From assembly GCA_009760855.2 (NCBI GenBank), contig WPIO01000080.1, forward strand, positions 1,067,501-1,131,500: a stretch of DNA of 64,000 nucleotides, in the 5' to 3' direction. This document shows, piece after piece, positions 1 to 41,734 of this stretch. This stretch comes from Cristatella mucedo. Taxonomy: Eukaryota; Bryozoa; Phylactolaemata; Cristatellidae. Below the pieces are notes generated by a model. That model did not search any database and was not told the origin of the DNA. It saw only the letters and a list, made by a program, of their open reading frames with translations. Both the position numbers and the translations under genes were made by a program. Within the stretch, counting starts at the first letter, position 1. Every line of letters starts with the position of its first letter.

Positions 1-1464
1 TAACATGCTCAATCAATGCTCAGCCTACGCTTTCCCCGTTTCTGCAGCGTTCTCAAAGAGAATATATTTTCCGGCCACTCTTTAAGGAACCGAGCGCCCG
101 CCTACGACCCGTTGACCAGCCGACCAGCACGCCGACTCTCACTCGCTACAGTAGCCACTCCAACGCAAAGAGTGATCTCTATAATAATAATAATGATAAT
201 AACAATTACAATACATGTCTAATGAGCCCAAGGAGAACTGAATGTCTTTCTGCACACTTTCCAGACGCTGTATAGAAAGCCTTACCGAATGATTAATAAT
301 AATAATGACATAATAATAATAATAATAATAATGTACTTGATAAAGCGCCCTCAGAGGACTTAATCTCTTTCTAGGCGCTTTACATTTGCTGCAAAGGGAA
401 ATGCAATTGACATCCGCAAGTAGCGAGCGACTGAGCGACTGTGCTCGATCATCGTCGACAGCCAATGCTGCCACAAAGAGCTCAATCGGCTTCGCTGTGC
501 GCCTGCACGTAGACTCATACGACACATAGTCAGCAGCGTCGGAAATGGCGTCGCAGCGGCGTCTCGCTCGCAGCAGAACGAATCACGACGGCAAGCGGCT
601 CCGGCGGGCGTCGCACGCTCGACTGCGGACGGGTCCTTTTTTATGAAGCGCCCTTCGCCCGCCGTCTGCCAACGCCGCAGCTGCCTAGCTGCGCCGAGTC
701 CGCCTCTATCTGGGAGGGCCAACACCGCCGCCATCGCTGGCCGGCCGGCCGCCGTCGCATCGCGTCGGTCGCGCAGACGCGGCCGCCGAGGTTCGCGAGG
801 TTCGCGAGGGCGCGAGGCTAGCGGACGATTCGCGCAGAGCGGGATCTTCTCGATGTTCGGCGCGACGACGACGACGACGACGCCTGCGGTTCCGTCGCGG
901 TGTCGCTTTGTTCCGGCAATCTTTTTTCCGTTTCAAAGGCTCGCTGTGCCGCCGCCGACGCTCGTCGAGAGCGACATTGACGAGCGAGCGAGCGAAGTCT
1001 CCAGCCGGTCACGCTGCTGCTGCGAGCCGATCGGCGCGCACATTCTTCTTCTTGTTTAGGTTTCCTCGTCGAAAAAGGCGCCGATCCGAGCGGCGGCGTG
1101 GCGTCGCGAGGAGAGCGACCCCTCGACCTCTGCCAGCCCGGCGACCTAGCCACCATGGCAGCGCTGATAAAGGCGCTCAACGAGCGAAAGTCATGACGCT
1201 ATAGCTAGGCAGCTCGCGACGACGGCACCCTCTGCCGGGACGCGATCCGGCGCGACGGAACCGCAGGATGTGGCGTGGCGGCTCGGCGGAACGGGCCTCC
1301 GTCACCAAAGATGTCCGAAGTGGCCGCGGCGGCGGCGACGACGTTTTTTGACAGAGGCGCCGACGGCTGACGGCCCGGCATTGATAGTTTCAGTCGCCCA
1401 TCGCTGCTCCCGCCGCCACCGCCATCGGTCGGTCGTCGCACGCAGTATTCCATATTGCATGGGC
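1..1464. other. Gene-free GC-rich flank
   Basis: No reading frame here resembles a known protein. The open frames are Arg/Ala/Ser-rich and overlap on both strands, as expected from CpG-rich non-coding DNA with few stop codons. The only recognisable items are short ATT/ATA microsatellites near 181-335 and a solo retrotransposon tail at 318-405. Confidence 0.6.
318..405 (-). mobile_element. Solo 3' tail of L2-like element
   Basis: Read on the minus strand this is the conserved tail found at the 3' end of the larger LINE copies in the window: a TTTGCTGCAAATGTAAAGCGCC-type stem arm, an inner AGAGA...TCTCT stem, the matching GGCGCTTT arm, then an (ATT)n run. Only the tail is present, with no reverse transcriptase sequence beside it, so it is either an extreme 5' truncation or a SINE using the same tail. 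Confidence 0.7.
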
Positions 1465-4312
1465 TAAGATGTAATGTAACGTATCTCCGTCTGTGACTCC
1501 ATAAAGTCATAAAGACCATGTGGGTGTCACGCGGGAGAGTTCTGTATAGCCCACTCGCAGCCTAACCGGCTTTCGGTACGCATTCGGTAGCCAAAAGACT
1601 TCGTCTTACGCAACAAAGAGAAAGCGGGAAGCATAGCAGTCAGGAGAGCAGTTGAGGTAGTGAGTTGCGTGGTAGTAGCAGCTCAGGGCCGCTGAAAAAG
1701 ACGAGCGATAGTTGGCAGTAGGAGAGTAGTTGTCGTTGCTTAAGAATTGTAGAAGCAAGTTCCGTAGTTTAGGACCTGCAGAGCTAAAGCGTCTGTCGCC
1801 AACCGTCTTTAAGCGGCGGAATGGAACGGCTAATTTATGGTACACACAGGACCTGAGGGCGCAAACAGTCTGAAACTGATGCAGCAGTTCAGCTAGGTAC
1901 GAAGGAGCCAAGCCGTGGCGGGCCTTGTGGGTCAGCGTAAGAACTTTGCTCTGTAGCCGTTGCTCAACCGGCAACCATCCTAGCTCTTTTAGCAAAGGAG
2001 ACATGTGCTCAAACCTCTGGGACTTGAAGACTAGCTTACAGCAATATTCATAGTCAGCTGCAGTGGCCTAATTGCTTTCTTTGGTAGCCCAGTCAAAAGG
2101 GAATTACAATAGTCAAGCCGAGACAGAACTAAGGAGCTGGTTAATTTTTTTACAAGCCACCGTGGAAGACAGCTGCTAATCTTGGATAGGGATCGGACGT
2201 GATGGCAAGCTGTAGAAGCAGTCTTCAGAATGAAGCTTTGAAAATTGAGGCAGCTGAAGAAAACGACACCTAAATTTCGAGCACGTGGTGATGGTCGCAC
2301 AATAGCATCACCTAATAGAAGAGCAAAGCCCTTTAATCCAGCCATACGCTTAGGGTGTCCTATGAGCAGCATTTCGGTTTATTGTCATTTAATTTCTGGA
2401 AGTTTTCCAACATCCAAGGTCGAATATCGGCAAGGCAAGCATTCAATTTTTCAGTTGCTGCAGCATATTCCGACAGTTTGAATGACAAACACGACTGAGT
2501 ATCGTCAGCATAAAAGTGATATCCTATTCCATGGGCCTTAATCACTTCTCCCAGTGGTTGTGTATAAATGGAGAACAGCAAGGGACCGAGTACAGACCCT
2601 TGAGGAACTCCACAGGTGACCCTTCTCGTGTGTGAGACCGGATCCCTACGACATGGATTGAACACGATCAGACAAGCACGATTTGAACCACGCCAGTGCT
2701 TCATCTGCAAGACCGATCGTTGTTCTCAATCGTTCTTGCAGAACATCGTGATCAAAGGTGTCGAAGGCAGCAGACAGATCTAGCAGAGCTGGGGCAGTGA
2801 CATTCCCGTTGTCGTTGCCACGTAGAATGTCATTGTTAACACGGAGGAGAGCAGTTTCGGTGGAGTGCTGCCTCTTGAACCCTGATTGAAATGTTTCTGA
2901 CATTTCATTCTTTTCAATATGTTCAACCATCTGCGTAGCAACAATTTTTTCAAGAATCTTTGACAAGAAAGGAAGAAGGGAAACTGGGCGATAGTTTGCA
3001 AGGACCTCTATATCTCATCCAGGCTTTTAAAGTACGGGTCTAACGATTACCGATTTGAAGGACTTGGGGATGACCCCGTTTCCCAGATCCCATTGAAAAG
3101 CGTGGTTAAGGCAGGGCTAAGTTGGTCTGCTAGTGAAGACCACAGAGATGAAGGTATAGCGTCTTCAGGAGACGAGTTCTTTTTTCTAACCTTATTAAGG
3201 TGGCCACATCGCATGCAGAAACCTCGGAGAACCTTTTAAGGAAGGTCACAGGTTGTGGAACCGCGATAGCTTTAGTCGGATGGGGCTTAATGGAGGCACG
3301 AATGTGCAAGATTGTGTCAGTAAAGAAGGCTGAAAACTTTTCGGCTGAGTCCTTAATATCTGGGGAGTCAGACCTCTCAGCGTTGGCAAATAAATGGTTT
3401 ACTTTCTTATAAAAATTTTTAGGGTCCGACTGGCAGGAATTCAACTTTCGGATGAAAAAAAGCCCAGGCTTTTTTAAGCTTTCGGGTGTAAACTCGAAGG
3501 AAGTCTTTGAAATTGACTAGATCTGCATCAGACCCCAATTTCTTGAAACGAGGTTCAAGCCTTCACTTAACCGGGCGCATCTTTAAGAGTTTTTTTTTAA
3601 ATTGAAAGGAATCTCCACGACTTTTAACACGGATAGAGCGAACGGGAGCATGCTTGTCAAGAGCACTCCTGAGTGTCATGTTCATCGCATCAGTGAGGGT
3701 ATCGAGGCTGCCGGTCGAGTGTGAATGCAGATCAAGAAGACCTGGATCACAAACAGATTTCAAAACTTTGCCTGTGTCAATGCTTTGTAAGTTACGTTGT
3801 TTGACAAGTTCGACATTACTCTGTACGTACAAGGGAGCCGGAACAGTAAACGAGGCCGAATAATGATCTGAGAGGGTCAGTGGGCACACCACAAGGTCAT
3901 TGGGAGGACATCCTTAGTGATCACGAGATATAGAATGTGGTCGCCTGCGTGGGTGGTATGATTGACGTGTTGGACCAAACCAATATTCTCCAGAGAGTCA
4001 AGAAATAAGCGGATCTGGCGGTTACTAGGGTTGTCAACGTGAATATTGAAGTCTCCTACAATCAGTAACGGCCTGTCAAACACAAATATTTTAGCAAGGA
4101 ACTCTGACAACTCGTCTATAAACAAGTTTAGACAGCCAGAAAGAGGCCGGTAGTGAGAGGCATTGTCTTTGATGAAGACCTGATTGCAACCGATTCAAAC
4201 TTTGGTCCTTGCGTAAAACTGTACATCGTATAGCCAAACGATTTAAGAACAACAATTGCAACCCCACCACAAATCTTGTCAGAACGCATGGACTGATAGA
4301 ATGAGGTACCCG
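1465..4312 (-). mobile_element. L2-like non-LTR retrotransposon, family 1, 5'-truncated and decayed
   Basis: Minus-strand fragments read in order as an apurinic-type endonuclease followed by a reverse transcriptase. The endonuclease shows GDFNIHVD near 4050 and SDHYSASF near 3860. The reverse transcriptase shows a QSGFKRQHSTETALL block, [23 protein letters not shown] and the catalytic YADDT near 2510, then a C-terminal domain down to about 1600. Several frameshifts and stops separate the pieces, so it cannot encode an active protein. The 3' end at about 1465 shares an ACAGACGGAGA motif with the copies ending near 11105 and 47480. Similarity to the other copy stops at about 4312, the truncation point. 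The L2 clade is inferred from the STETALL and YADDTQ blocks. Confidence 0.9.
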
Positions 4313-4598
4313 CGACCTGGCTGAAGCCATCTGCCCCAACCCTTCGGAGCTCGTCGCATCCTTGACCCGTGCTTGCCAGCCATGACCCCGCGTTCGCCAG
4401 CCTTGACCCGTGCTCTCCTTTGCCGCCCTTGTCGAGCGCTCGAATGATAATGATGACTATACATTTGCGTAGTGCTCGTTCAGAGAAAGTAGTGTCTTTC
4501 TTTCTAGGCAACTGGCGGGCGCTGTACAGGAAGCGTGCCACCGTTAGCGATGTCACGCACAGCGACGCACCGGCAAGCAAGCGGCTCAAGCAAGCAAG

Positions 4599-4731
4599 CT
4601 GTCGCAGCCTCGCTGTCGCAGCCTCGCTGTCGCAGCCTCGCTGTCGCAGCCTCGCTGTCGCAGCCTCGCTGTCGCAGCCTCGCTGTCGCAGCCTCGCTGT
4701 CGCAGCCTCGCTGTCGCAGCCTCGCTGTCGC
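4599..4731 (+). repeat. 14-bp minisatellite, about 9.5 copies
   Basis: The unit CTGTCGCAGCCTCG is repeated nine times almost perfectly, then ends in a half unit. Because 14 is not a multiple of 3, the array is open in several frames on both strands; those frames are by-products of the repeat. Confidence 0.95.
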
Positions 4732-4779
4732 TTCCTGCTCGCGATAGGCGCGCCCCTCTTCGCTGCCGAATGCAAAACT

Positions 4780-5270
<491 letters not shown>

Positions 5271-5420
5271 TGGCTGGCTAGCTCATTGGCGAGCTAGTTG
5301 ATTGGCTGGCTGGCTAGCCAGCTAGCTGATTCGCGAGTATTGAGGTAGGGGAGTGACAGGATTGGACGGATAGCCGAGCCTATGTTAGGGACCTTGGCTG
5401 CTCAGCTGGCCGGCGCTGCC

Positions 5421-5663
5421 GTAATAGCTAGCCTAGGCTCGAGCGCCGTAATAGCTAGCCTAGGCTCGAGCGCCGTAATAGCTAGCCTAGGCTCGAGCGC
5501 CGTAATAGCTAGCCTAAGCTCGAGCGCCGTAATAGCTAGCCTAGGCTCGAGCGCCGTAATAGCTAGCCTAGGCTCGAGCGCCGTAATAGCTAGCCTAGGC
5601 TCGAGCGCCGTAATAGCTAGCCTAGGCTCGAGCGCCGTAATAGCTAGCCTAGGCTCGAGCGCC
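5421..5663 (+). repeat. 27-bp minisatellite, exactly 9 copies
   Basis: Nine head-to-tail 27-bp units (243 bp), each containing the palindromic hexamers GCTAGC, CCTAGG and CTCGAG in series. One unit has CCTAAG in place of CCTAGG. The unit length is divisible by 3, so one frame reads as a nine-residue VIASLGSSA repeat, but no flanking exon supports translation. Confidence 0.95.
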
Positions 5664-5892
5664 GCCCGCTCGTAGCACCCGAACGGAACTTAATTCGTAT
5701 CTTGGTGCTTTACATAAGCCGCAGGGCTCGAGCCCACGCCCTCGGTCATCGAATGCAATCGCCTCCGTCACTAATGGCTGGCGAGCGCCTTAACGCCCGA
5801 AGGTCGCAGCCTTAACTGGTCCACGCGCGGGGTGGGCGCCGAAAAACCGCAGCACCTCCGTAGAGCAGACGTGAGCTGCCAGCCAGCCGTGC

Positions 5893-5916
5893 GCGTGACC
5901 ACGTGACCACGTGACC
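5893..5916. promoter_or_regulatory. Tandem CACGTGAC E-boxes upstream of gene A
   Basis: Two perfect CACGTG hexamers at 5900-5905 and 5908-5913 lie in an 8-bp tandem CACGTGAC, preceded by a near copy GCGTGAC. They are about 330 bp upstream of the proposed gene A start codon in GC-rich sequence. CACGTGAC is the core recognised by bHLH-zip factors of the USF and MITF/TFEB type. A promoter role is inferred from position and motif only; no transcription start site can be read. Confidence 0.4.
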
Positions 5917-6236
5917 ACACCGACCGGGCAGCGAGGCTGCGTAGCCAGAATCGCCTTCCCGCATTCGGCGACTCGGCTGAGCTACGCGCGTCAGCTTACC
6001 ACCCTCCGCGGCGAGATTGACCGGCGAGATTACGCGAGACTGTGCCGCGGAAGTGACTGGTCGAACAACAGCCGCTACCCGCGGGGCGATTCGGTGCGGC
6101 GCGCTATCAGCCACTTCGGCCGGGCGCTATCTGCCGCGTCGCTTCGGACTTCGAGTGGAGGCGACTCGTACCCAAGGCGAGCGCCGAAGGTGAAGGTCGA
6201 CGCCGTCGGGCTTCGAGCAGCCGCAAGACGCCGGCC

Positions 6237-19058
<12,822 letters not shown>

Positions 19059-19171
19059 AAGACAACGCGGCCGAGGGCGGCGACCGGACGCCGCCCTCGG
19101 CCGCGTGACCAGACGCTGTCGAGACTGCGCCGCCGCGGAAATGGGAACGGTCGATTAATTTAAGCAGGCGA

Positions 19172-19257
19172 TTAATAATAATTATAATAATAATACACTT
19201 GATAAAGCGCCCTCAGAGAACTTAATCTCTTTCTAGGCGCTTTACATTTGCTGCGAT
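19172..19257 (-). mobile_element. Solo L2-like 3' tail
   Basis: Minus-strand tail with the GCGCC/GGCGC hairpin and an AAT/ATT run, 114 bp beyond the gene A stop codon. It may fall in the 3' untranslated region. Confidence 0.7.
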
Positions 19258-19982
19258 TGTCCGGCTTCGCAGGCTGAGCGCCCGCGCTGCTAGTCTTCGC
19301 CGCCAGGCGTCGCCTGAGAGCGAGCCCGGGGCAGTTCGCCGCCGCCGACGACATCTGTTTGACTACGCGGCGAACTATCTATTTGAACTATACATTTGAC
19401 TACGAGGCGAACCGCGGCGTTGGGTGCGGTAGCCGCCGAGCGAATGTAGCGCGTGAATGTAGTTTGACAAGCTGACTGCGAGCCAAGCATGCGACGGTAT
19501 ATAAACACGGAGCGCGTCCAAGAACAACTCTCTCCTGTGCTCATGCGTACTTAAGCGCTATAGTACGCCGTCTTCGAGTTTCGCGGCTCGACGCGTTACG
19601 TCTCCTCTTTACGTCGAAGCTCCGCCTTTGCCTCAAGCGTCGAGGGAGTCGAGGGCGGTGACGGTACCGTCTCACTCCACAGCAGACGCACACTCGTCTC
19701 GCATTGCGTCGCCCTTCAGCGAAGGCACGCATTTCGCCGTAAGGCGAGCTGGCGGGGAGGGGCGGCGGTGGCGTGAGGCTAACAGAGAGCTCAATTAACC
19801 CAGGGAGCCACCGGCCCGCACACTGGCCGAAATCGACCGACTGGCACATTATAGCTGGCGCGCCGTACGCTGCCAGGTGCCCCACCGCCGGCGTTGCCTG
19901 TAGCGCTACCCGTTTCGAAGGATGGCGCCAGCTCGCAGGTACGGCAGGCAGTCAGGTCGAGGCAAAGTAGAGAGGGGGAGAG

Positions 19983-20190
<208 letters not shown>

Positions 20191-20446
20191 AGGGGGCGCC
20201 ACAAGCTCTCGCACAACCTGCCCCTTCGGCTGCCTCTTGGCCGAGTAAGCGCGTCCTGAGCCTCAGCCTCAGCGCCGCCGGTAGCCCGGCACAACCGGCG
20301 GTGCTGATATCTCGCGTTGCATGCCGCCGACGGCAGTTTGACGGCGGTGGCAGGTCGCCGGTCAGGCAGGCCACCGAATAGCCGAGCGCGTACGCGCCCG
20401 AACTGCACGTAAGCGTATATATGTATCGCATACATATATATATATA

Positions 20447-20481
20447 TGTGTGTGTATGTGTGTGTGTGTTGCGTGTGTGTA

Positions 20482-20566
<85 letters not shown>

Positions 20567-20941
20567 GTGCGCGTGCGTGTGCGTGTGCGTGTGCGTGTGC
20601 GTGTGCGTGTGTGTGTGCGTGTGCGTGTGCGTGTGCGTGTGCGTGTGCGTGTGCGTGTGCGTGTGCGTGTGCGTGTGCGTGTGCGTGTGCGTGTGCGTGT
20701 GCGTGTGCGTGTGCGTGTGCGTGTGCGTGTGCGTGTGCGTGTGCGTGTGCGTGTGCGTGTGCGTGTGCGTGTGCGTGTGCGTGTGCGTGTGCGTGTGCGT
20801 GTGCGTGTGCGTGTGCGTGTGCGTGTGCGTGTGCGTGTGCGTGTGCGTGTGCGTGTGCGTGTGCGTGTGCGTGTGCGTGTGCGTGTGCGTGTGCGTGTGC
20901 GTGTGCGTGTGCGTGTGCGTGTGCGTGTGCGTGTGCGTGTG
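20447..20941. repeat. (GT)n then long GTGCGT hexamer array
   Basis: A GT run of about 100 bp changes into a GCGTGT hexamer array of about 370 bp (roughly 60 copies) that is almost perfect. Alternating purine-pyrimidine sequence of this length with GC steps is the classical Z-DNA-forming type. Val/Cys/Arg and His/Thr frames of up to 332 codons across it are not genes. Confidence 0.97.
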
Positions 20942-22404
20942 TGAGTTCACGTATGCGAGTACTATTTTCTTTGAGTATTTCCTTGCATACTTATCCTTCG
21001 ATTAGCAGAATTGCTCGCGGTTGATAAGATCCAGGTGGACACTCGGCTGACGGCACACAGACCCAGGTGACCTTGCACTGTATCGACGTTCGGCCATTCG
21101 CTAGCTACCAGCATAACATCGGAACTGTAGACGACGGTCTAGACCCTCCCCTCCCTCCCACCCGCTTACTAGCGAGAGCCAGCAGAGGAGCGACCGTCGC
21201 TGAGCGGAGCCCCAACCCAATTTTTTTGTTTGCCTCGGCAAACCAGGTCGACCAAACAAAAAAATTAACAGTGACCAGGAGGAGGAGGAAGAGGGGAGGG
21301 GGTGATATGAGGTAGGCCACACGATGATTAGCACAGAGGCTCGCTATTGCAAATGGTCCTACTCGAGGAGAGGAGAGCGATTCGGCAGAGAGCACAGCAG
21401 CTGTGCTAGGCGTTGTTTCTGTTCGCCGCCACCGAACGGACCTCTGCATCTGGCCAGACGCTCACTGGCAGTCTCGTGTAGGTTTGAACTGCTCCCGGAA
21501 ATAGCAGCCTCGGCCTGGGCTGCCGCTGCCTGCCATTTTTGTTAGAAGGGGGCAACTCTGGCTCCCAGCGGTCGTAGAACTAACTGGTCGCTGGAGCAGG
21601 CGCTCCAGAAGAGTACAGTCAACCAGAATCCGCTGGAGTATACCAGAGTCTACCAAGATCTACCAGAGTATACCCAATTCTACCAGGATATTCCAGCTGC
21701 TGGGCTATCCATCGAGGACACTCCCTTCCCTCCGTGCCCGATTGCTCTCCATCGCGGCGGCGTCGAGGCTGCGTCGAGGCTGCGTCGAGGCTGCGTCGAG
21801 GCTGCGTCGAGGCTCTAGCAAAGCTTCATTGAGGATATGTCGAGGTTCTAGCGAGGTTTCACTTTTCTATGCTGATGTGTCCTAGTACTGTATATGCTAT
21901 CACTAACCAATTGACCTACTTGCTTTCCGGCAAATATAATGTCTACAGACACCTAATTATTACCACGTCTAGTGGGTCGTTGTGATTCTTTCGTTGTGTG
22001 CTTATGCGTGCTGGCACTGTTTATGCTGTTGATGGGTTGAACTGGCTCTAAAAACGTACGAGCACCTGAGAGACGATGATATGAAAGATTCAGAGGCCTA
22101 TCATTACCTGGCATCAGGTCCCAAAAACGAACCATAACTCTCCTGTAGCTGGTGCTACACGAATCGGCATGCACACAGTCTTTCCATGAGCTTCTTTAAT
22201 GAGGCAGAGATCTAGCCATAGTGGTCCAGCCGAGGACCAGGACTCTCATGAGCCCAGCAAGGTCAAGCTTCAATAGGTTTACAAGTCTGATCAGCTTCTC
22301 AGTCCTACATACGAGCCTCAGCCGAAATACGATCCAGGTGCCTCCATTTCTTCATTTAAGTCATGCAGCCGGGTGGTTGGCCAAGCTAATTGAGCACTCT
22401 GAAC

Positions 22405-22430
22405 ATGGTGCATAATAAGATTTGCAACAA
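22405..22430 (+). CDS. Candidate first coding exon of gene B
   Basis: An ATG in the context GAACATGG starts eight codons plus two bases that end exactly at a consensus GTAAGT donor. Joined to exon 2 of gene B at 25718 it would give a short cytosolic tail MVHNKICNK before FGQRTHFVV, with correct phase. Short tails are typical of GGT proteins. The evidence is only phase and splice-site match over 26 bp, so chance is quite possible. Confidence 0.25.
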
Positions 22431-22704
22431 GTAAGTTATTACCTACCTAAACTCGCAAGCAGTACACAAAATGTGATTTGTCCGTGGCATTAGCACTAAA
22501 TTAACGCACTGATTGACACACCTGCATCGAGGCTCTAACGAGGCTTCATCGAGGATATATCGAGGCTGTAGTGAAGTTGCATCGAGGCTCTAGCAAGGCT
22601 TCATTGAGGATATATCGAGACTGCATCGAGGCTCTAGCGAGGCTGCATCGAGGTTGCAGCAAGTGACGGCAGCACTCACCAATGAAGACTATCCGAGCAC
22701 TACT

Positions 22705-23066
<362 letters not shown>

Positions 23067-23589
23067 TGCGTAGCCGTAGGGGCTACGCTAGATTGTAGCG
23101 TAGCCGCTGCTGCTTCGAGTGCTGCAGGTGATGACTGAATACACTGCAGAGGTGCGGCAGCCGTGATAGGGTCATAGCTGGAGCGGCTGTCAGCTCCACA
23201 GTCACCAGTCTGTCTATTTTCAACTGCGTAGCGTTGTAAAAATACCTGCCGAATGGACACGGATGTCACTCCGTGCATTTGTGACATTTCGTCTCGACTC
23301 TGTAGCTCACACGAATGGCTGGTCTTTCGGCCTGTGCAATAACGCGTTTACGGAATGGGGTCAAACCACGAAGCCAGGCTTGATTGCAGCGAACGTTGCA
23401 CTTGCCACGTTACACCACTTCTTTAGGACCATTAACTTTCTTCCCATCAAGTAGGCATCGAATTCAATGGATGGCATTCAAAAAGTGCTGCTCCTCCTGC
23501 ACTTCCTGCTCCTCATGGCATTTCTTAGTTGACGCTGTGCACGTTCACTCGCGATATTGACATGCTTACCTTGCAGCACATGTAAAGTC

Positions 23590-23636
<47 letters not shown>

Positions 23637-23779
23637 GGAGAGAGAGATTTAGTTCCCAGGTGATTCGGTGAAATGTCTTAACGTATGATAGTAATAATAT
23701 CATTCATCGGCAGAGGCCGAGCCAAGATTTCCATCACGGGAGCAGGACTCTCAAGATTTGCATCCCAAAAAAGCTTAGC

Positions 23780-23950
23780 CGATTTGAAAGCCTCACTTTT
23801 ATAGCGCAGAAGAGTCCCAACGACTATCACTACCGCTTGCGATTGACAATAAAGGATCACCGAACTGCAGAATTCGAACCAACGACCTTGGTCGTTGAGA
23901 GCATGCACTTCGCCTCCTGAGCTATCAAGCGAGCAAGGCATGAAAGCAAT
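23780..23950 (-). mobile_element. tRNA-derived SINE, different tRNA head
   Basis: On the minus strand: GATAGCTCAGGAGGCGAAGT (tRNA-like A-box region), then GTTGGTTCGAATTC (B box), and a tail containing GACTCTTCTGCGCTATAAAA. The tail matches the SINE copies at 17122 and 32085, while the head is distinct. Confidence 0.7.
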
Positions 23951-24724
23951 GAAAATGTATCGCGTACACAATCGTATAATAAAAATGTTACGATCTTAGC
24001 GTTTATTATTCACGAACTTGGCATTTGCCTGTCGAGGGGAAAGTGTGCGTTATTTCATCGTTGGGGACAGTCGGGAGCCGAGGCCGAAGGGGCGGTCCAT
24101 GTCACCTCCACACAATAGGGTGGAGGTGAATGCTCTCTGCCTCACCCTGACCCTGATCCTGACCCTGACCCTGCTGTATGCAGGCACGTAATTGCACTGA
24201 AATATATTTTACAGAATCTATATAGGCATATATATATATATATATATATATAAGATTTAGTTCTGAAAGGGCGCTATACAAATATATTAATATTATTATA
24301 GGCTAAATTTGGTTGGAAAAGCTATGCTTACGGCTCAGGAGTTCAGGCGGAGAGCTTCTCTGATGGTACCAGAAGTTGACAAAAATTGATCTGCCGCAGC
24401 CCTTGTCCGAGTGAAAAGAAATCACTTGTGTGCTCATCGTTACAGAACGTGGCCAATCATTGGCCAATCACTAATTGGTGCATTCTCGTAGCTCGACTCG
24501 TTCGTAGCTCGACTCGTTTCCGCTCGCAGCCTCGAAACGGACGTACGGGCTCTCTTGGATCGACTGCTGCCATTTTCTACCAGTCGACCCAAGGGTTTCC
24601 CACCAAAGATGGACCGACCACAAAACCTTGCAGGGAGAGCTGATTGTGCAATTATTCATGTCAGCCATTGCCACATGAGTGATCGCACACCCGCCAACGT
24701 TCATATACAAAAACATCAATATAT

Positions 24725-24756
<32 letters not shown>

Positions 24757-25096
24757 GAATATACATATAATATATATAATCATATACAAAAACATCATGT
24801 TTATTACACACACGCATATATATATATATATCTATACGCGAAGTTCTGGGTGCTCTCTGCCGCTTCTACCCAGGAGACCATAGAATTGGGGATAGCAACA
24901 ACCGGGTATTGACCAGATACAGAGATTGAGAGATAAATATCTAGATCTATTGATGAGCATACATATAAGGAGGTAGGTACGTGGGCAAATAGCTAGCTAG
25001 AATAGCTATGTACGTATGTATACCTGTATTTTTGGCAGCAAAGTATGTTAAGTTGTAGGCATGAAAGTCCCTCAGTGTATATATATATATATATAA

Positions 25097-25128
<32 letters not shown>

Positions 25129-25270
25129 GATAAATAGATAAACATAATGATAGAGGCGAATAGATTTAGAAATATTGAGAGAAAGAGAATGGGAGGGAAA
25201 TTGTAAGAGTGAGAATGCATGTTTGTGTTCGCGTGGGTGCACTTATTTCTGTGAGCACGTGACTGTCCTG

Positions 25271-25275
<5 letters not shown>

Positions 25276-25349
<74 letters not shown>

Positions 25350-25584
25350 GTCTCTGTCTCTGTCTCTGTCTCTCTGTCTCTCTCTCTGTCTCTCTCTCTG
25401 TCTCTGTCTCTGTCTCTGTCTCTGTCTCTGTCTCTGTCTCTGTCTCTGTCTCTGTCTCTGTCTCTGTCTCTGTCTCTGTCTCTGTCTCTGTCTCTGTCTC
25501 TGTCTCTGTCTCTGTCTCTGTCTCTGTCTCTGTCTCTGTCTCTGTCTCTCTCTGTCTCTCTCTGTCTCTCTGTCTCTCTCTGTC

Positions 25585-25634
<50 letters not shown>
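25276..25634. repeat. CT / CTCTGT microsatellite upstream of gene B exon 2
   Basis: About 360 bp of CT and CTCTGT repeats ending 84 bp before the exon 2 acceptor of gene B. It contributes a very long pyrimidine tract to the proposed first intron. Confidence 0.95.
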
Positions 25635-25637
<3 letters not shown>

Positions 25638-25717
25638 TAGTTCTTCTTCATCTAGTTGTCAGTCAGCATCGATTTTCGGCAGAGGCATTCCACGTTTGTC
25701 CTCATCCTCCAATGCAG

Positions 25718-41734
<16,017 letters not shown>

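Noticed and set aside
24140-24175. CTGACCCTGACCC-like run as interstitial telomere repeat
   Set aside because: Units are CCTGAC, not TTAGGG/CCCTAA, and the run is only about 30 bp.
24609-24758. ATG GAC CGA start resembling the gene A first exon, considered as first exon of gene B
   Set aside because: No consensus donor in the required phase follows, and the resemblance is three residues.
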